Below, one piece after another: positions 10,506 to 18,382 of a DNA stretch of 64,000 nucleotides (position 1 is its first letter; each line of letters starts with the position of its first letter). The notes under the pieces are model-generated. The model was given only the letters and a program-made list of their open reading frames with translations. It ran no database searches and was not told where the DNA came from. The position numbers and the translations under genes were made by a program. The stretch is from Candidatus Halocynthiibacter alkanivorans (GTDB lineage Bacteria; Pseudomonadota; Alphaproteobacteria; Rhodobacterales; Rhodobacteraceae): positions 1 through 64,000 of the forward strand of contig NZ_QOLB01000141.1 of NCBI RefSeq assembly GCF_003333265.1, written 5' to 3'.

Positions 10506-11285
10506 ATGGCGTCTCTTCCTCCTCAGTTTGAAACCCGTTTCGCCCGGAGCGACGAAGATCTGAAAGCGTCGCAGCGGCTGCGCTATGACGTTTTTGTCGA
10601 CGAACTTGGCGGGGATGGTAATCTGGTGGACCATGATGCCCGGCTGGAGGCGGATGAGTTTGATCCCAGTTTTGAACATCTGATGTTACTGGACCGGGCG
10701 CGTCCCGGCGGCGTGATGGAACAAACCGTTGGTGTGTATCGCCTGCTGTCCGGTGAAAATGTCCGGCAGACGGGTCGATTTTATTCCGAAAGCGAATACG
10801 ATCTGAGCGTGTTGAAAAGCTCCGGGCGCAAGCTGTTGGAGCTTGGCCGCTCCTGCCTGCACCGGGACTATCGTGGTGGTATGGCGATGTATCATTTGTG
10901 GAACGCTTTGTCTGATTATGTGAGTGAACATGAGGTCGAGATCCTGTTCGGTGTCGCGTCGTTTCACGGCACTGATATTGCGGCGCTGGCCGGGCCCTTG
11001 TCGTTGCTGCACCACCGCCATCTGGCGCCGGAAAAGATCCGGGTCAAAGCACACCAGTCCCATTTTCAGAATATGAACCTTGTGCCTGAAGATCAGCTTG
11101 ATCGCCGCCGCGCTATGCTGGCAACACCGGCGCTGATCAAAGCCTATCTTCGTATTGGCGGCACTGTGGGCGAGGGCGCCTTTGTCGATCACAATTTTAA
11201 CACCACCGATGTCTGCCTGATCCTCGACACTTCTGAAGCCAGCGCCAGACAGAAATCTATTTACAGCCGGGGCCGCGACCTATGA
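10506..11285 (+). CDS. olsB: L-ornithine N-alpha-acyltransferase OlsB (hemolysin-like GNAT)
   Basis: 259 residues of the GNAT-like autoinducer-synthase/hemolysin family: RYDVFVDELGGDG near the start, ETVGVYRLL-like TVGVYRLLSGE, KLLELGRSCLHRDYRGG and FGVASFHGTD. OlsB attaches a 3-hydroxy fatty acid from acyl-ACP to ornithine, making lyso-ornithine lipid. Its stop overlaps the olsA start (ATGA), so the pair forms the standard ornithine-lipid operon. These phosphorus-free membrane lipids are typical of roseobacters, often raised under phosphate limitation. Confidence 0.9.
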   Translation: MASLPPQFETRFARSDEDLKASQRLRYDVFVDELGGDGNLVDHDARLEADEFDPSFEHLMLLDRARPGGVMEQTVGVYRLLSGENVRQTGRFYSESEYDLSVLKSSGRKLLELGRSCLHRDYRGGMAMYHLWNALSDYVSEHEVEILFGVASFHGTDIAALAGPLSLLHHRHLAPEKIRVKAHQSHFQNMNLVPEDQLDRRRAMLATPALIKAYLRIGGTVGEGAFVDHNFNTTDVCLILDTSEASARQKSIYSRGRDL

Positions 11286-12118
11286 ATGACAACTGGACAC
11301 CACCCACGATCCCGGTGGAGCCGGCCCTGACCCCCGCAGGGGCCCTGCGGTTTCTGCTGCGCGGCACCGCGCTTGCGATGGTGACATTCGGGTCTCTGGT
11401 GCTTTTGTTGCTGTTGCGGCTGGTTGAGCGCCCGCTCTGGGGAATGCGCCGGCCCTGGACGCCCCATATCACCCAGTTTGTCTGCCGCTCGGCCTTTGTC
11501 ATTCTGGGCATGAAACACTCGGTGCGCGGCCAGCAGATGGTGCACAACGGCGCCATGGTCGCCAATCACGTGTCCTGGCTGGATATCTTCACCCTGAACG
11601 CTGGCAAACGCATCTATTTTGTCGCCAAATCGGAAGTCGCGGGCTGGCCGGGTATCGGCTTGCTGGCGCGTGCCACGGGCACCCTGTTTATCAAACGGGA
11701 CCGCAAAGAAGCCCGGGCGCAAAAAGAACTGCTGGAAGCGCGGCTGCACGCCGGGCACAAGATGCTGTTTTTTCCCGAAGGCACCTCGACCGACGGCGTT
11801 CGGGTTTTGCCGTTCAAATCAACGCTGTTTGCGGCCTTCTTTTCCGACACGCTGCGCGACAACCTCTATGTGCAGCCGGTCAGTGTGGTGTACCGCTCCC
11901 CTGAAGGTGAGGGCCAAACCTATTATGGCTGGTGGTCTGAAATGGATTTCGCGCCCAACCTGATGCGGATGCTGGCGGCGCCACGCCACGGGTCTGTCGA
12001 AGTGGTGTATCACGCGCCGCTGAAAGTTTCAGATTACAGTGACCGCAAAGACATGGCGCGCGACTGCGAACGCGCGGTGCGCAGTGCAATGCCCGGTCAG
12101 GACATTGCTTTGATGTAA
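11282..12118 (+). CDS. olsA: Lyso-ornithine lipid O-acyltransferase OlsA
   Basis: 278 residues of the PlsC family. One N-terminal membrane segment (about 30-50) anchors it; the catalytic NHVSWLD (NHx4D motif) and substrate motif FFPEGTST follow. It acylates lyso-ornithine lipid, completing the membrane lipid. It overlaps olsB by 4 nt. The last 22 bases overlap the end of the convergent thiE-like gene. Confidence 0.9.
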   Translation: MNDNWTPPTIPVEPALTPAGALRFLLRGTALAMVTFGSLVLLLLLRLVERPLWGMRRPWTPHITQFVCRSAFVILGMKHSVRGQQMVHNGAMVANHVSWLDIFTLNAGKRIYFVAKSEVAGWPGIGLLARATGTLFIKRDRKEARAQKELLEARLHAGHKMLFFPEGTSTDGVRVLPFKSTLFAAFFSDTLRDNLYVQPVSVVYRSPEGEGQTYYGWWSEMDFAPNLMRMLAAPRHGSVEVVYHAPLKVSDYSDRKDMARDCERAVRSAMPGQDIALM

Positions 12119-12717
12119 TCGCCCAGAGTGGCGGCCGCGTCGTCGCAACGCCAGATTTCTTCGCCAAAACCAAAGAAATCAGTGAGTGGCGTCAGTTTTC
12201 GAACCAGGTCCAGATCCAGAGTACCTTCGGCAACAACCGGCACTTCGATCATTTCTGTCCACCACTGGAACAGATCCGCTTCTGCACGGGTGCCATCCCC
12301 CAGCGGAGTCGTGCCCGCAGGGCCAAAGGCCACATAATCCGCACCGCTTTCTGCGGCGGTCATGCCTTCGTGGTTGGAGACACCGCAGAACGCGCCAACA
12401 ACCGCTTCGGCGCCCAGTTCTTTGCGGGTGGCGCGCACGGAACGCGCCCCGTCGGTCAGATGCACGCCGTCCAGCCCAAGCCGTTCCACCTGCATCACAT
12501 GGGATTCAATCACCAGCGCCACGTCGCGCGCATGGGTGATCTCGCGCAACGCATCGGCGGCACGCGCCACCCGGCTTTCGTCCGCAGTGGCCAGCGCCAG
12601 GCGCACACAGGCGATCTCATGGGCGTCAAGCACCCGGCCCAGCGTGTCTGGAAAGCTCGACAGTTCGAATTCGGGTGGGGTAATCAGATAGATCTGCGGC
12701 TGCTCGGTTTCGGCCAT
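12097..12717 (-). CDS. ThiE/TenI-like thiamine phosphate synthase family protein
   Basis: 206 residues with a TIM-barrel TMP-TENI pattern: IYLITPPEF at the start, ACVRLALATADE, GLDGVHLTDG and ADYVAFGPAG. True ThiE has a GPxFPTxTK-type phosphate loop with a Lys; here the loop reads FGPAGTTPLGDGT and the rest is diverged. No other thiamine genes are nearby and no TPP riboswitch was seen. It may be a paralogue with another substrate rather than the main thiamine phosphate synthase. Convergent with olsA (22-nt overlap). Confidence 0.75.
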   Translation of the reverse strand: MAETEQPQIYLITPPEFELSSFPDTLGRVLDAHEIACVRLALATADESRVARAADALREITHARDVALVIESHVMQVERLGLDGVHLTDGARSVRATRKELGAEAVVGAFCGVSNHEGMTAAESGADYVAFGPAGTTPLGDGTRAEADLFQWWTEMIEVPVVAEGTLDLDLVRKLTPLTDFFGFGEEIWRCDDAAATLGDYIKAMS

Positions 12718-12784
12718 GATCAGGCTCCGTTTATGCTGGGTTTGCGCCCCTATAGCCGGGTTTTCCCCTTTTGGCTACGCGGCA

Positions 12785-13114
12785 TTATTTTGGCGGCAGG
12801 CTGAGCGCGTTGGTGAGGGCAAGACGGATCCAGACGGCGCGTTTATCGTCTTCGGCCAACGCGTCCTCAGTGACTTCTATCATGCCGCCCATCGGCCGGC
12901 CGGTAAAGGTCAGCTCACCAGCGCCTTCGATCCGGCGCGCTTCGGCTTCACGCGATTTGCCGACCCGGAACATCGCGCCGTCTTTGTGCACGCCGCAGAC
13001 CATGTTGCCAAAGAGCAGAAAACACATGCCGCCGAACATCTTCTTTTCTGAAATTCCGTCCTGATCTGCCAGATCATCGCGCATTAACTGCGCCAGGCCC
13101 TCGTCATACGCCAT
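12785..13114 (-). CDS. TfoX/Sxy N-terminal domain protein
   Basis: 109 residues forming a single TfoX N-terminal domain (KKMFGGMCFLLFGNMVCGV, then FRVGKSREAEA and FTGRPMGGMIEV). In gammaproteobacteria full Sxy/TfoX activates competence genes; the one-domain alphaproteobacterial forms have no proven role. It lies between the ThiE-like gene and trmJ, divergent from the latter. Confidence 0.85.
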   Translation of the reverse strand: MAYDEGLAQLMRDDLADQDGISEKKMFGGMCFLLFGNMVCGVHKDGAMFRVGKSREAEARRIEGAGELTFTGRPMGGMIEVTEDALAEDDKRAVWIRLALTNALSLPPK

Positions 13115-13202
13115 GTCACTCTCCTGTTGAAACCATCATGCGGTTGATCTTGGGGCCGGGCAACCCTATCAGGGGGCTGATTTCCAACATTGAGGAACCG
13201 CG

Positions 13203-13955
13203 ATGACCGAGCCGCGTCAAATCCCGACCTTTGTCCTGGTGCGTCCGCAGATGGGCGAAAATATTGGTGCTGCTGCGCGTGCCATGTGGAACTTTGGCCT
13301 CGACCGTCTGCGGGTGGTTGGCCCGCGCGACGGCTGGCCCAATCCCAAAGCGGTGGCGATGGCCTCTGGTGCCGGGCGCCTGCTGGATGAAGCCGGCCAT
13401 TACGACACGCTGCCCGAGGCGCTGGCGGATTGCAATTATGTGTTTGCCACCACAGCCCGGCAGCGCGATCTGACCAAACCGGTGATGTCGCCGGAACGCG
13501 CGATGGAACATGCCCGAGCGCTGATCGCCTCTGGCCAGAAGGTTGGAGTGATGTTTGGCCCCGAACGCGCCGGTCTTCAAAACGATGACATCGCCCAGGC
13601 GGATGCCATTATTTCGGTGCCGGTCAACCCGGAGTTTGCCTCGCTCAATCTGGCGCAATGCGTGCTGCTGACCGCCTATGAGTGGCGCCGCCAGAACGAG
13701 GATATCGTGCCCGAAGTGATGGAAATGGCCAAGACAGTGTTTGCCAGCAAGCTGGATGTGCAAAAACTCGGCGACCATTATGAAGAGCGCATGGAAGAGG
13801 CCGGGTTCTTTTACCCGCCGGAAAAAGCCGAAGGCATGAAGATCAATGTGCGCAATATCTGGTCCCGGCTGGCCCTGACCCGTGCAGATGTGCAGGTTTT
13901 GCATGGCATGTTGCGCCAGATGGTGCGCTGGAAGCAGCGCGGCGATCAGGATTAA
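13203..13955 (+). CDS. trmJ: RNA 2'-O-methyltransferase TrmJ family
   Basis: 250 residues of the SpoU/TrmD knotted (SPOUT) fold: FVLVRPQMGENIGAAARAM (motif 1), GVMFGPERAGLQNDD (motif 2) and ISVPVNPEFASLNLAQCV (motif 3). TrmJ methylates position 32 of several tRNAs using SAM. The C-terminal 85 residues form the helical extension typical of the family. ctaA follows after 83 bases. Confidence 0.9.
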   Translation: MTEPRQIPTFVLVRPQMGENIGAAARAMWNFGLDRLRVVGPRDGWPNPKAVAMASGAGRLLDEAGHYDTLPEALADCNYVFATTARQRDLTKPVMSPERAMEHARALIASGQKVGVMFGPERAGLQNDDIAQADAIISVPVNPEFASLNLAQCVLLTAYEWRRQNEDIVPEVMEMAKTVFASKLDVQKLGDHYEERMEEAGFFYPPEKAEGMKINVRNIWSRLALTRADVQVLHGMLRQMVRWKQRGDQD

Positions 13956-14038
13956 ATTCCTCCGCCCCTTGACCCGACGGCCAGGCAGCCCCAATTTGCC
14001 GCTAACATGATCCCGGATAACAAAAAACAGAGGCCGCA

Positions 14039-15172
14039 ATGAGCCAGAAACGCAGTATTTTCCAGGAGGTGGACGATAAGTCCGGCCCCGCATCCCCCAC
14101 TCCTGGTCTGATTGACCGGCCCAAAGGCGCGCGCAAAGGGGTGCGGGCCTGGTTGCTGCTGCTGTTCACCATGCTTCTGGTGATGATCATGGTCGGCGGG
14201 CTGACCCGGCTGACCGACTCCGGTCTTTCGATCACCGAGTGGAAGCCGGTTACCGGCGCATTGCCTCCAATGAATGCCGATGACTGGGCAGTGGAATTTG
14301 AGAAATACAAGCAATTCCCCGAATATCAGTTGCAGAACATGGGTATGAGCCTGGGCGAGTTTAAATCGATCTATTGGTGGGAATGGGGCCACCGCCAGCT
14401 TGGCCGCACCATTGGCCTGGTCTGGGCGCTTGGTTTTGCCGGTTTTGCACTGGCGCGTAAAATCCCCACTGGCTGGAGCCGGCGGCTGCTGTTTGTCGGT
14501 GTTCTTGGCGGGCTGCAGGGCGCGCTTGGCTGGTGGATGGTTGCCTCCGGTCTGACCGGCGAGATGCAGGACGTGGCGTCCTACCGGCTGGCAATGCATC
14601 TTGGTCTGGCATTCATAATTCTCGGCTTTATCGCCTGGTATGTGTATTTGCTGTCGCGCTCTGACGGCGAGCTGATGCAGGCGCGCCGCGCCCGGGACGC
14701 TAAAATCTATGGCTTGTCCACCGGCCTGCTGCACTTTGCATTCCTGCAAATCCTGCTTGGCGCCCTGGTGGCCGGTATTGACGCCGGGCGCGGCTTTACC
14801 GACTGGCCGCTGATGGGCGGGCAGTTCCTGCCACCCGATCCGCTGTCGATCACGCCGCTGTGGCGCAATTTCTTTGAAGACGCCGGGCTGGTGCAGTTCA
14901 TGCACCGGATGGCGGGCTATCTGGTCTTTATCTTTGGGCTTGTGGTCTGGTCCCGGGGCCGCGCTTCGGCCAATGTTGCCATCAGGCGCGCCTGTAATAT
15001 GATGGCGCTGGTACTGGTCGCCCAGGTTGTGCTGGGTGTTGCGACGGTGCTGAACGGCGCGCCGCTGGGTCTGGGTCTGGCGCATCAGCTTGGCGCGGTG
15101 ATCCTCTGGGTCACAATTCTTCGCGTCCGTTTTCTGGCGCAGTATCCAATTTCTCAATCCGTCCGGGGGTAA
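14039..15172 (+). CDS. ctaA: Heme A synthase (COX15/CtaA)
   Basis: 377 residues with eight hydrophobic segments. Conserved motifs include GGLTRLTDSGLSITEWKPV, EFKSIYWWEWGHRQLGR with a heme-binding His, MHLGLAF, FMHRMAGYL and LAHQLGAV. It oxidises heme O to heme A for cytochrome aa3 oxidase, in the cytoplasmic membrane. Length and motifs fit the alphaproteobacterial type 2 enzyme. A carboxypeptidase gene follows after 3 bases. Confidence 0.96.
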   Translation: MSQKRSIFQEVDDKSGPASPTPGLIDRPKGARKGVRAWLLLLFTMLLVMIMVGGLTRLTDSGLSITEWKPVTGALPPMNADDWAVEFEKYKQFPEYQLQNMGMSLGEFKSIYWWEWGHRQLGRTIGLVWALGFAGFALARKIPTGWSRRLLFVGVLGGLQGALGWWMVASGLTGEMQDVASYRLAMHLGLAFIILGFIAWYVYLLSRSDGELMQARRARDAKIYGLSTGLLHFAFLQILLGALVAGIDAGRGFTDWPLMGGQFLPPDPLSITPLWRNFFEDAGLVQFMHRMAGYLVFIFGLVVWSRGRASANVAIRRACNMMALVLVAQVVLGVATVLNGAPLGLGLAHQLGAVILWVTILRVRFLAQYPISQSVRG

Positions 15173-15175
15173 ATT

Positions 15176-16666
15176 ATGACCGCATATTCTGACTTGATGG
15201 CGTTTCAGCGCGATACGCAGGCGCTGGCGGAAATCTCTGGCCGTCTCGGCTGGGATCAGGAAACCATCATGCCCCGCGGTGCAGCGGCGCAACGCGGCGA
15301 CGAACTTGGCGCCATCGAAGGTGTGTTACATGAGCGCCGGGTGGATGCGCGTGTGGGTGACTGGCTGGCGGCGATTGACGCCTCGACGCTGGATCAGGTG
15401 GGCCAGGCCCAGATCCGGGAAATCCGCCGCAGCTATGAGCGCAATTGCAAAGTCTCAGCGCGGCTCGCCTCAGAAATCGCCCGGGTGACGTCAAAAGCCC
15501 AGGGCGAATGGGCTGAAGCCCGCGCCAATGAGGATTTTGCTGCTTTTGCGCCGACGCTGAAAAAAGTCGTCGCTCTGCGCCGCGAAGAAGGGCAGGCGCT
15601 GGCGGAGGGTAGCGAAGAGGGCAGCGCCGCCTATGACGCGCTGATGGCAGATTATGAACCCGGCACCAGCAGCAGCGAGATCGCGGCGCTGTTTGACGCG
15701 CTGCGCCCGGGACTGGTGGAGCTGCGCGACAAGATCATGGGCAGCTCTGTCACCGTGGCGCCGCTGGAAGGCCGCTTTGACACTTTCCGTCAGATGAAGC
15801 TGAGCCAGGAGCTGGCGCTGACATTTGGTTACGACCTGAACCGGGGCCGCATCGACAAGGCGGTTCACCCGTTCTGTTCCGGCTCCGGCGCTGATGTGCG
15901 CATCACCACAAGGACGGCGATTGAGGATCCGTTCAACTGCTTTTATTCCACCATCCACGAAGTCGGGCATGGCTGTTATGAGCAGGCGGTGGACCCGTCG
16001 TATGCGCTGACCCCGATCGGGCGCGGCGCCTCGATGGGCGTGCACGAAAGCCAAAGCCGGATTTTTGAAAACCAGCTGGCTCGTTCGCGCGCCTTCACCG
16101 GTTATCTCTTTGAGCGTATGAGCGCCGAATTCGAAACCCTGTCTGTGGCCGGACCCGATGAATTTCACGCCGCCGTCAACCGGGTCTATCCGGGTTACAT
16201 CCGCACCGAATCTGATGAGGTGCAGTATAATCTGCACATCATGATGCGCTTTGATCTGGAGCGTCAGCTGATGGATGGCACTCTTGCGGTCGCAGATCTG
16301 CCAGAGGCCTGGAACGCGCGCTTCCTCGCCGATTTTGGTGTGGCGGTGGACAAACCTTCCAATGGCTGCCTGCAGGATGTGCACTGGCCGGTCGGGCTGA
16401 TGGGCTATTTCCCCACTTATACGCTGGGCAATGTCTATGCCGGCTGTCTTGAAGACGCGATGCGCAAAGACCTGCCCGATCTGGATGCGGATCTGGCTCG
16501 CGGGGACCTGAATGCTGCCACCGACTGGCTGCGCCAAAAGGTGCAGGTACATGGCGGGCTTTATGAGCCGCGCGAGACCATCGAACGCGCCTGTGGCTCT
16601 GAGCCCAGCGAAAAGCCGTTGCTGGCCTACCTGAACCGCAAATTTGGCGACATCTACGGGTTTTGA
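15176..16666 (+). CDS. M32-family carboxypeptidase (Taq type)
   Basis: 496 residues, the usual length. The zinc motif HEVGH lies at 261-265, with DPFNCFYSTI just before it and the family motif GIHESQSR-like GVHESQSRIFEN after. It is a helical, probably cytoplasmic metallo-carboxypeptidase with broad specificity. It lies 3 nt after ctaA, so the two are likely cotranscribed, although no functional link is known. Confidence 0.95.
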   Translation: MTAYSDLMAFQRDTQALAEISGRLGWDQETIMPRGAAAQRGDELGAIEGVLHERRVDARVGDWLAAIDASTLDQVGQAQIREIRRSYERNCKVSARLASEIARVTSKAQGEWAEARANEDFAAFAPTLKKVVALRREEGQALAEGSEEGSAAYDALMADYEPGTSSSEIAALFDALRPGLVELRDKIMGSSVTVAPLEGRFDTFRQMKLSQELALTFGYDLNRGRIDKAVHPFCSGSGADVRITTRTAIEDPFNCFYSTIHEVGHGCYEQAVDPSYALTPIGRGASMGVHESQSRIFENQLARSRAFTGYLFERMSAEFETLSVAGPDEFHAAVNRVYPGYIRTESDEVQYNLHIMMRFDLERQLMDGTLAVADLPEAWNARFLADFGVAVDKPSNGCLQDVHWPVGLMGYFPTYTLGNVYAGCLEDAMRKDLPDLDADLARGDLNAATDWLRQKVQVHGGLYEPRETIERACGSEPSEKPLLAYLNRKFGDIYGF

Positions 16667-16675
16667 TCTCAAACT

Positions 16676-16702
16676 GGCCGGGGCATTGCTCCGGCCGCTT
16701 TA
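16676..16702 (+). terminator. Hairpin terminator after the M32 carboxypeptidase
   Basis: GGCCGG-g-GC (16676-16684) pairs with GC-t-CCGGCC (16688-16696), then CTTTATTA. It sits between two convergent genes and could serve the plus-strand gene. Confidence 0.5.
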
Positions 16703-17488
16703 TTACTGCTCCCAGTTCGGGCTGCGTTTTTCCAGAAAAGCTTTGATGCCTTCTTCGGTGTCCTGCTGCAGCATGTTTTCCACAATCACCGCGCTGGTAT
16801 AGTCATAGGCCTGATCAAGCGGCATGGTGATCTGCTCGTAAAATGCCTGTTTACCAATGCGCACAGCGCTGCCCAGTTTGGCCGCAACGGTTTGCGCCAG
16901 GGCAAGCGTTTCAGTTTCCAGATCGTCCTGTGCGACCGCGCGGTTGATCAGCCCGAGATCCTGCGCGCGAAGAGCGTCGACAAAGGCACCGCTGGTCAGC
17001 ATTTCAAACGCCGCTTTGCGCGGGATGTTGCGGCTCAATGCCACCATCGGTGTAGAGCAAAACAGTCCGATATTGACGCCATTCACCCCAAACCGGGTGT
17101 CCTCAGCAGCGATGGCCATGTCACAAGATGCCACAAGCTGACAGCCGGCGGCGGTGGCAATACCATGCACCATAGCAATAACCGGCTGAGGCAGCGTCGG
17201 GATGGTTTGCATCAATGTGGCGCAGCGTGCGAACAGGTCCTTGAAATTGGCCGCTCCGCCGTCCGGCGCGGCACGACTGGCAGTCATTTCCTTCAGATCG
17301 TGGCCGGCACAGAATGCTTTGCCCGTTCCGCGCAGCACAATGACGCGAATTGTATCGTCGGCACGCAACGTATCAAACTCGGCCTGCAGCGCCGCGATCA
17401 TGGCATTGGACAAGGCGTTGAGATTGTGCGGCGCGTTCAGCGTGATCCATGCAATCGCGCCAGTGTCGTTACGTTCTGTCAGTGCCAT
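16703..17488 (-). CDS. Enoyl-CoA hydratase/isomerase family protein (ECHDC3-like)
   Basis: 261 residues from ATG 17488; the longer upstream frame is not supported. Crotonase motifs are present: VIVLRGTGKAFCAGHDLKE, the oxyanion-hole region AMVHGIATAAGCQLVASCD, and FGVNGVNIGLFCSTP. The first catalytic Glu of true hydratases (the PE of PEIxLG) is not evident because that position reads NGVNIG, whereas a Glu in RKAAFEM matches the second. GLFCSTP is characteristic of the ECHDC3 subgroup. Enoyl-CoA hydratase activity is therefore uncertain. Divergent from a thioesterase gene. Confidence 0.85.
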   Translation of the reverse strand: MALTERNDTGAIAWITLNAPHNLNALSNAMIAALQAEFDTLRADDTIRVIVLRGTGKAFCAGHDLKEMTASRAAPDGGAANFKDLFARCATLMQTIPTLPQPVIAMVHGIATAAGCQLVASCDMAIAAEDTRFGVNGVNIGLFCSTPMVALSRNIPRKAAFEMLTSGAFVDALRAQDLGLINRAVAQDDLETETLALAQTVAAKLGSAVRIGKQAFYEQITMPLDQAYDYTSAVIVENMLQQDTEEGIKAFLEKRSPNWEQ

Positions 17489-17566
17489 CTTGTTCTCCCG
17501 GCGATTTTGTCTGACCTTACGTGTCACGGCCGAATAATGGCAAAGAAAATATATGGGGGGAGCCTG

Positions 17567-17989
17567 ATGGCCCTGGCAATGGATACTGACGCGCTGCACG
17601 GGTTTCTGGAACGGGAGTTCCCTCAGGTCGGGCAGGACTTCAGCGTCGAGTCGGTATCTGACATGGCGGCCACAATCCGGCTGAATGTGCAGGACAAACA
17701 CCTGCGCCCTGGCGGCACGGTGTCCGGCCCTGCGATGTTTGCGCTGGCGGATGTCGCGGTCTACCTGGCGATCCTGGCCATGATCGGACCCAAAGCGCTG
17801 ACGGTGACCACCGGTTGTTCGATTGATTTTATGCGCAAACCGGCATCCGGTGCAGACCTGCTGGCCGAAACCCGGCTGTTGAAGCTGGGCAGGTCGCTGG
17901 CGGTTGGCGATGTGCTGATTTATTCCGAAGGTATGGAGGCACCGGTTGCACGGGCCTCCCTGACCTATTCAATTCCACCAGCCCGCTAA
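17567..17989 (+). CDS. PaaI-type hotdog thioesterase
   Basis: 140 residues from ATG 17567, chosen because GGGGGGAG lies seven bases upstream; another ATG at 17537 lacks this. The hotdog fold is shown by LRPGGTVSGPAMFALADVAVYL, where Asp is in the position of a typical catalytic acid, and GCSIDFMRKP. It probably hydrolyses an acyl-CoA; the substrate is unknown. Its divergent neighbour is a crotonase, which suggests a shared role in acyl-CoA handling. Confidence 0.85.
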   Translation: MALAMDTDALHGFLEREFPQVGQDFSVESVSDMAATIRLNVQDKHLRPGGTVSGPAMFALADVAVYLAILAMIGPKALTVTTGCSIDFMRKPASGADLLAETRLLKLGRSLAVGDVLIYSEGMEAPVARASLTYSIPPAR

Positions 17990-18016
17990 AAAAGTGGCCG
18001 GGGATAAACCCCGGCC
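17987..18016 (-). terminator. Rho-independent terminator for the DUF1127 gene
   Basis: GGCCGGGG (17996-18003) and CCCCGGCC (18009-18016) form a strong stem; on the minus strand it is followed by a six-T run. It overlaps the stop of the thioesterase gene. Confidence 0.7.
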
Positions 18017-18059
18017 CAGGAAGGGGTGGCGGTTGACGCGGCAGGCTTATGGGCCCGTC

Positions 18060-18287
18060 TCAGCGCCAGAATTCTGGTTTCACATTGTTCACCTGGTCCC
18101 GGGTGAGACCGATGTCCCGCAGCCGGTCGTCGCTGAGCGTATGCAATGCACGAAGCGTTTGGCGGTGCTCCTGGCGGGCGATGAATGCATTTGCAAGCCT
18201 GACCAGCACGGCGGCGATGACCGGCAGGCGACGGTTCTTCTGCAGGTACATATAAACGTTTGCGGCGAAGGGGCCGGTGGATGTCAT
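18060..18287 (-). CDS. DUF1127 small protein
   Basis: 75 residues from ATG 18287 (MTSTGPFAANVYMYLQ). The C-terminal DUF1127 motif is LHTLSDDRLRDIGLTRDQV, an Arg-rich helical segment. DUF1127 proteins in alphaproteobacteria are known to affect RNA processing and nutrient uptake (for example CcaF1 in Rhodobacter sphaeroides); the role here is inferred. It diverges from a MocR regulator gene with a 95-bp repeat-rich spacer. Confidence 0.88.
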   Translation of the reverse strand: MTSTGPFAANVYMYLQKNRRLPVIAAVLVRLANAFIARQEHRQTLRALHTLSDDRLRDIGLTRDQVNNVKPEFWR

Positions 18288-18309
18288 GATTTGACCCTCA
18301 TATTTGTGT

Positions 18310-18364
18310 TGATACAATGTTGCACCTGTGGTACAGGTATGTGATACAAAACATGATACAATGT
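18310..18364. promoter_or_regulatory. Repeat-rich operator region between DUF1127 gene and mocR-type gene
   Basis: TGATACAATGT occurs at 18310-18320 and again at 18354-18364; a partial copy TGATACAAA is at 18342-18350. Between them ACCTGT (18324-18329) and ACAGGT (18333-18338) form an inverted repeat. GntR/MocR proteins often bind direct or inverted repeats in their own promoter, so this is a likely autoregulatory site that could control both divergent genes. Confidence 0.55.
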
Positions 18365-18382
18365 GTCTAATGAAAGATTGTA

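Noticed and set aside
13952-15292. 446-codon open frame antisense to ctaA
   Set aside because: Gln/His-rich shadow typical of antisense to membrane-protein codons; ctaA is well supported.
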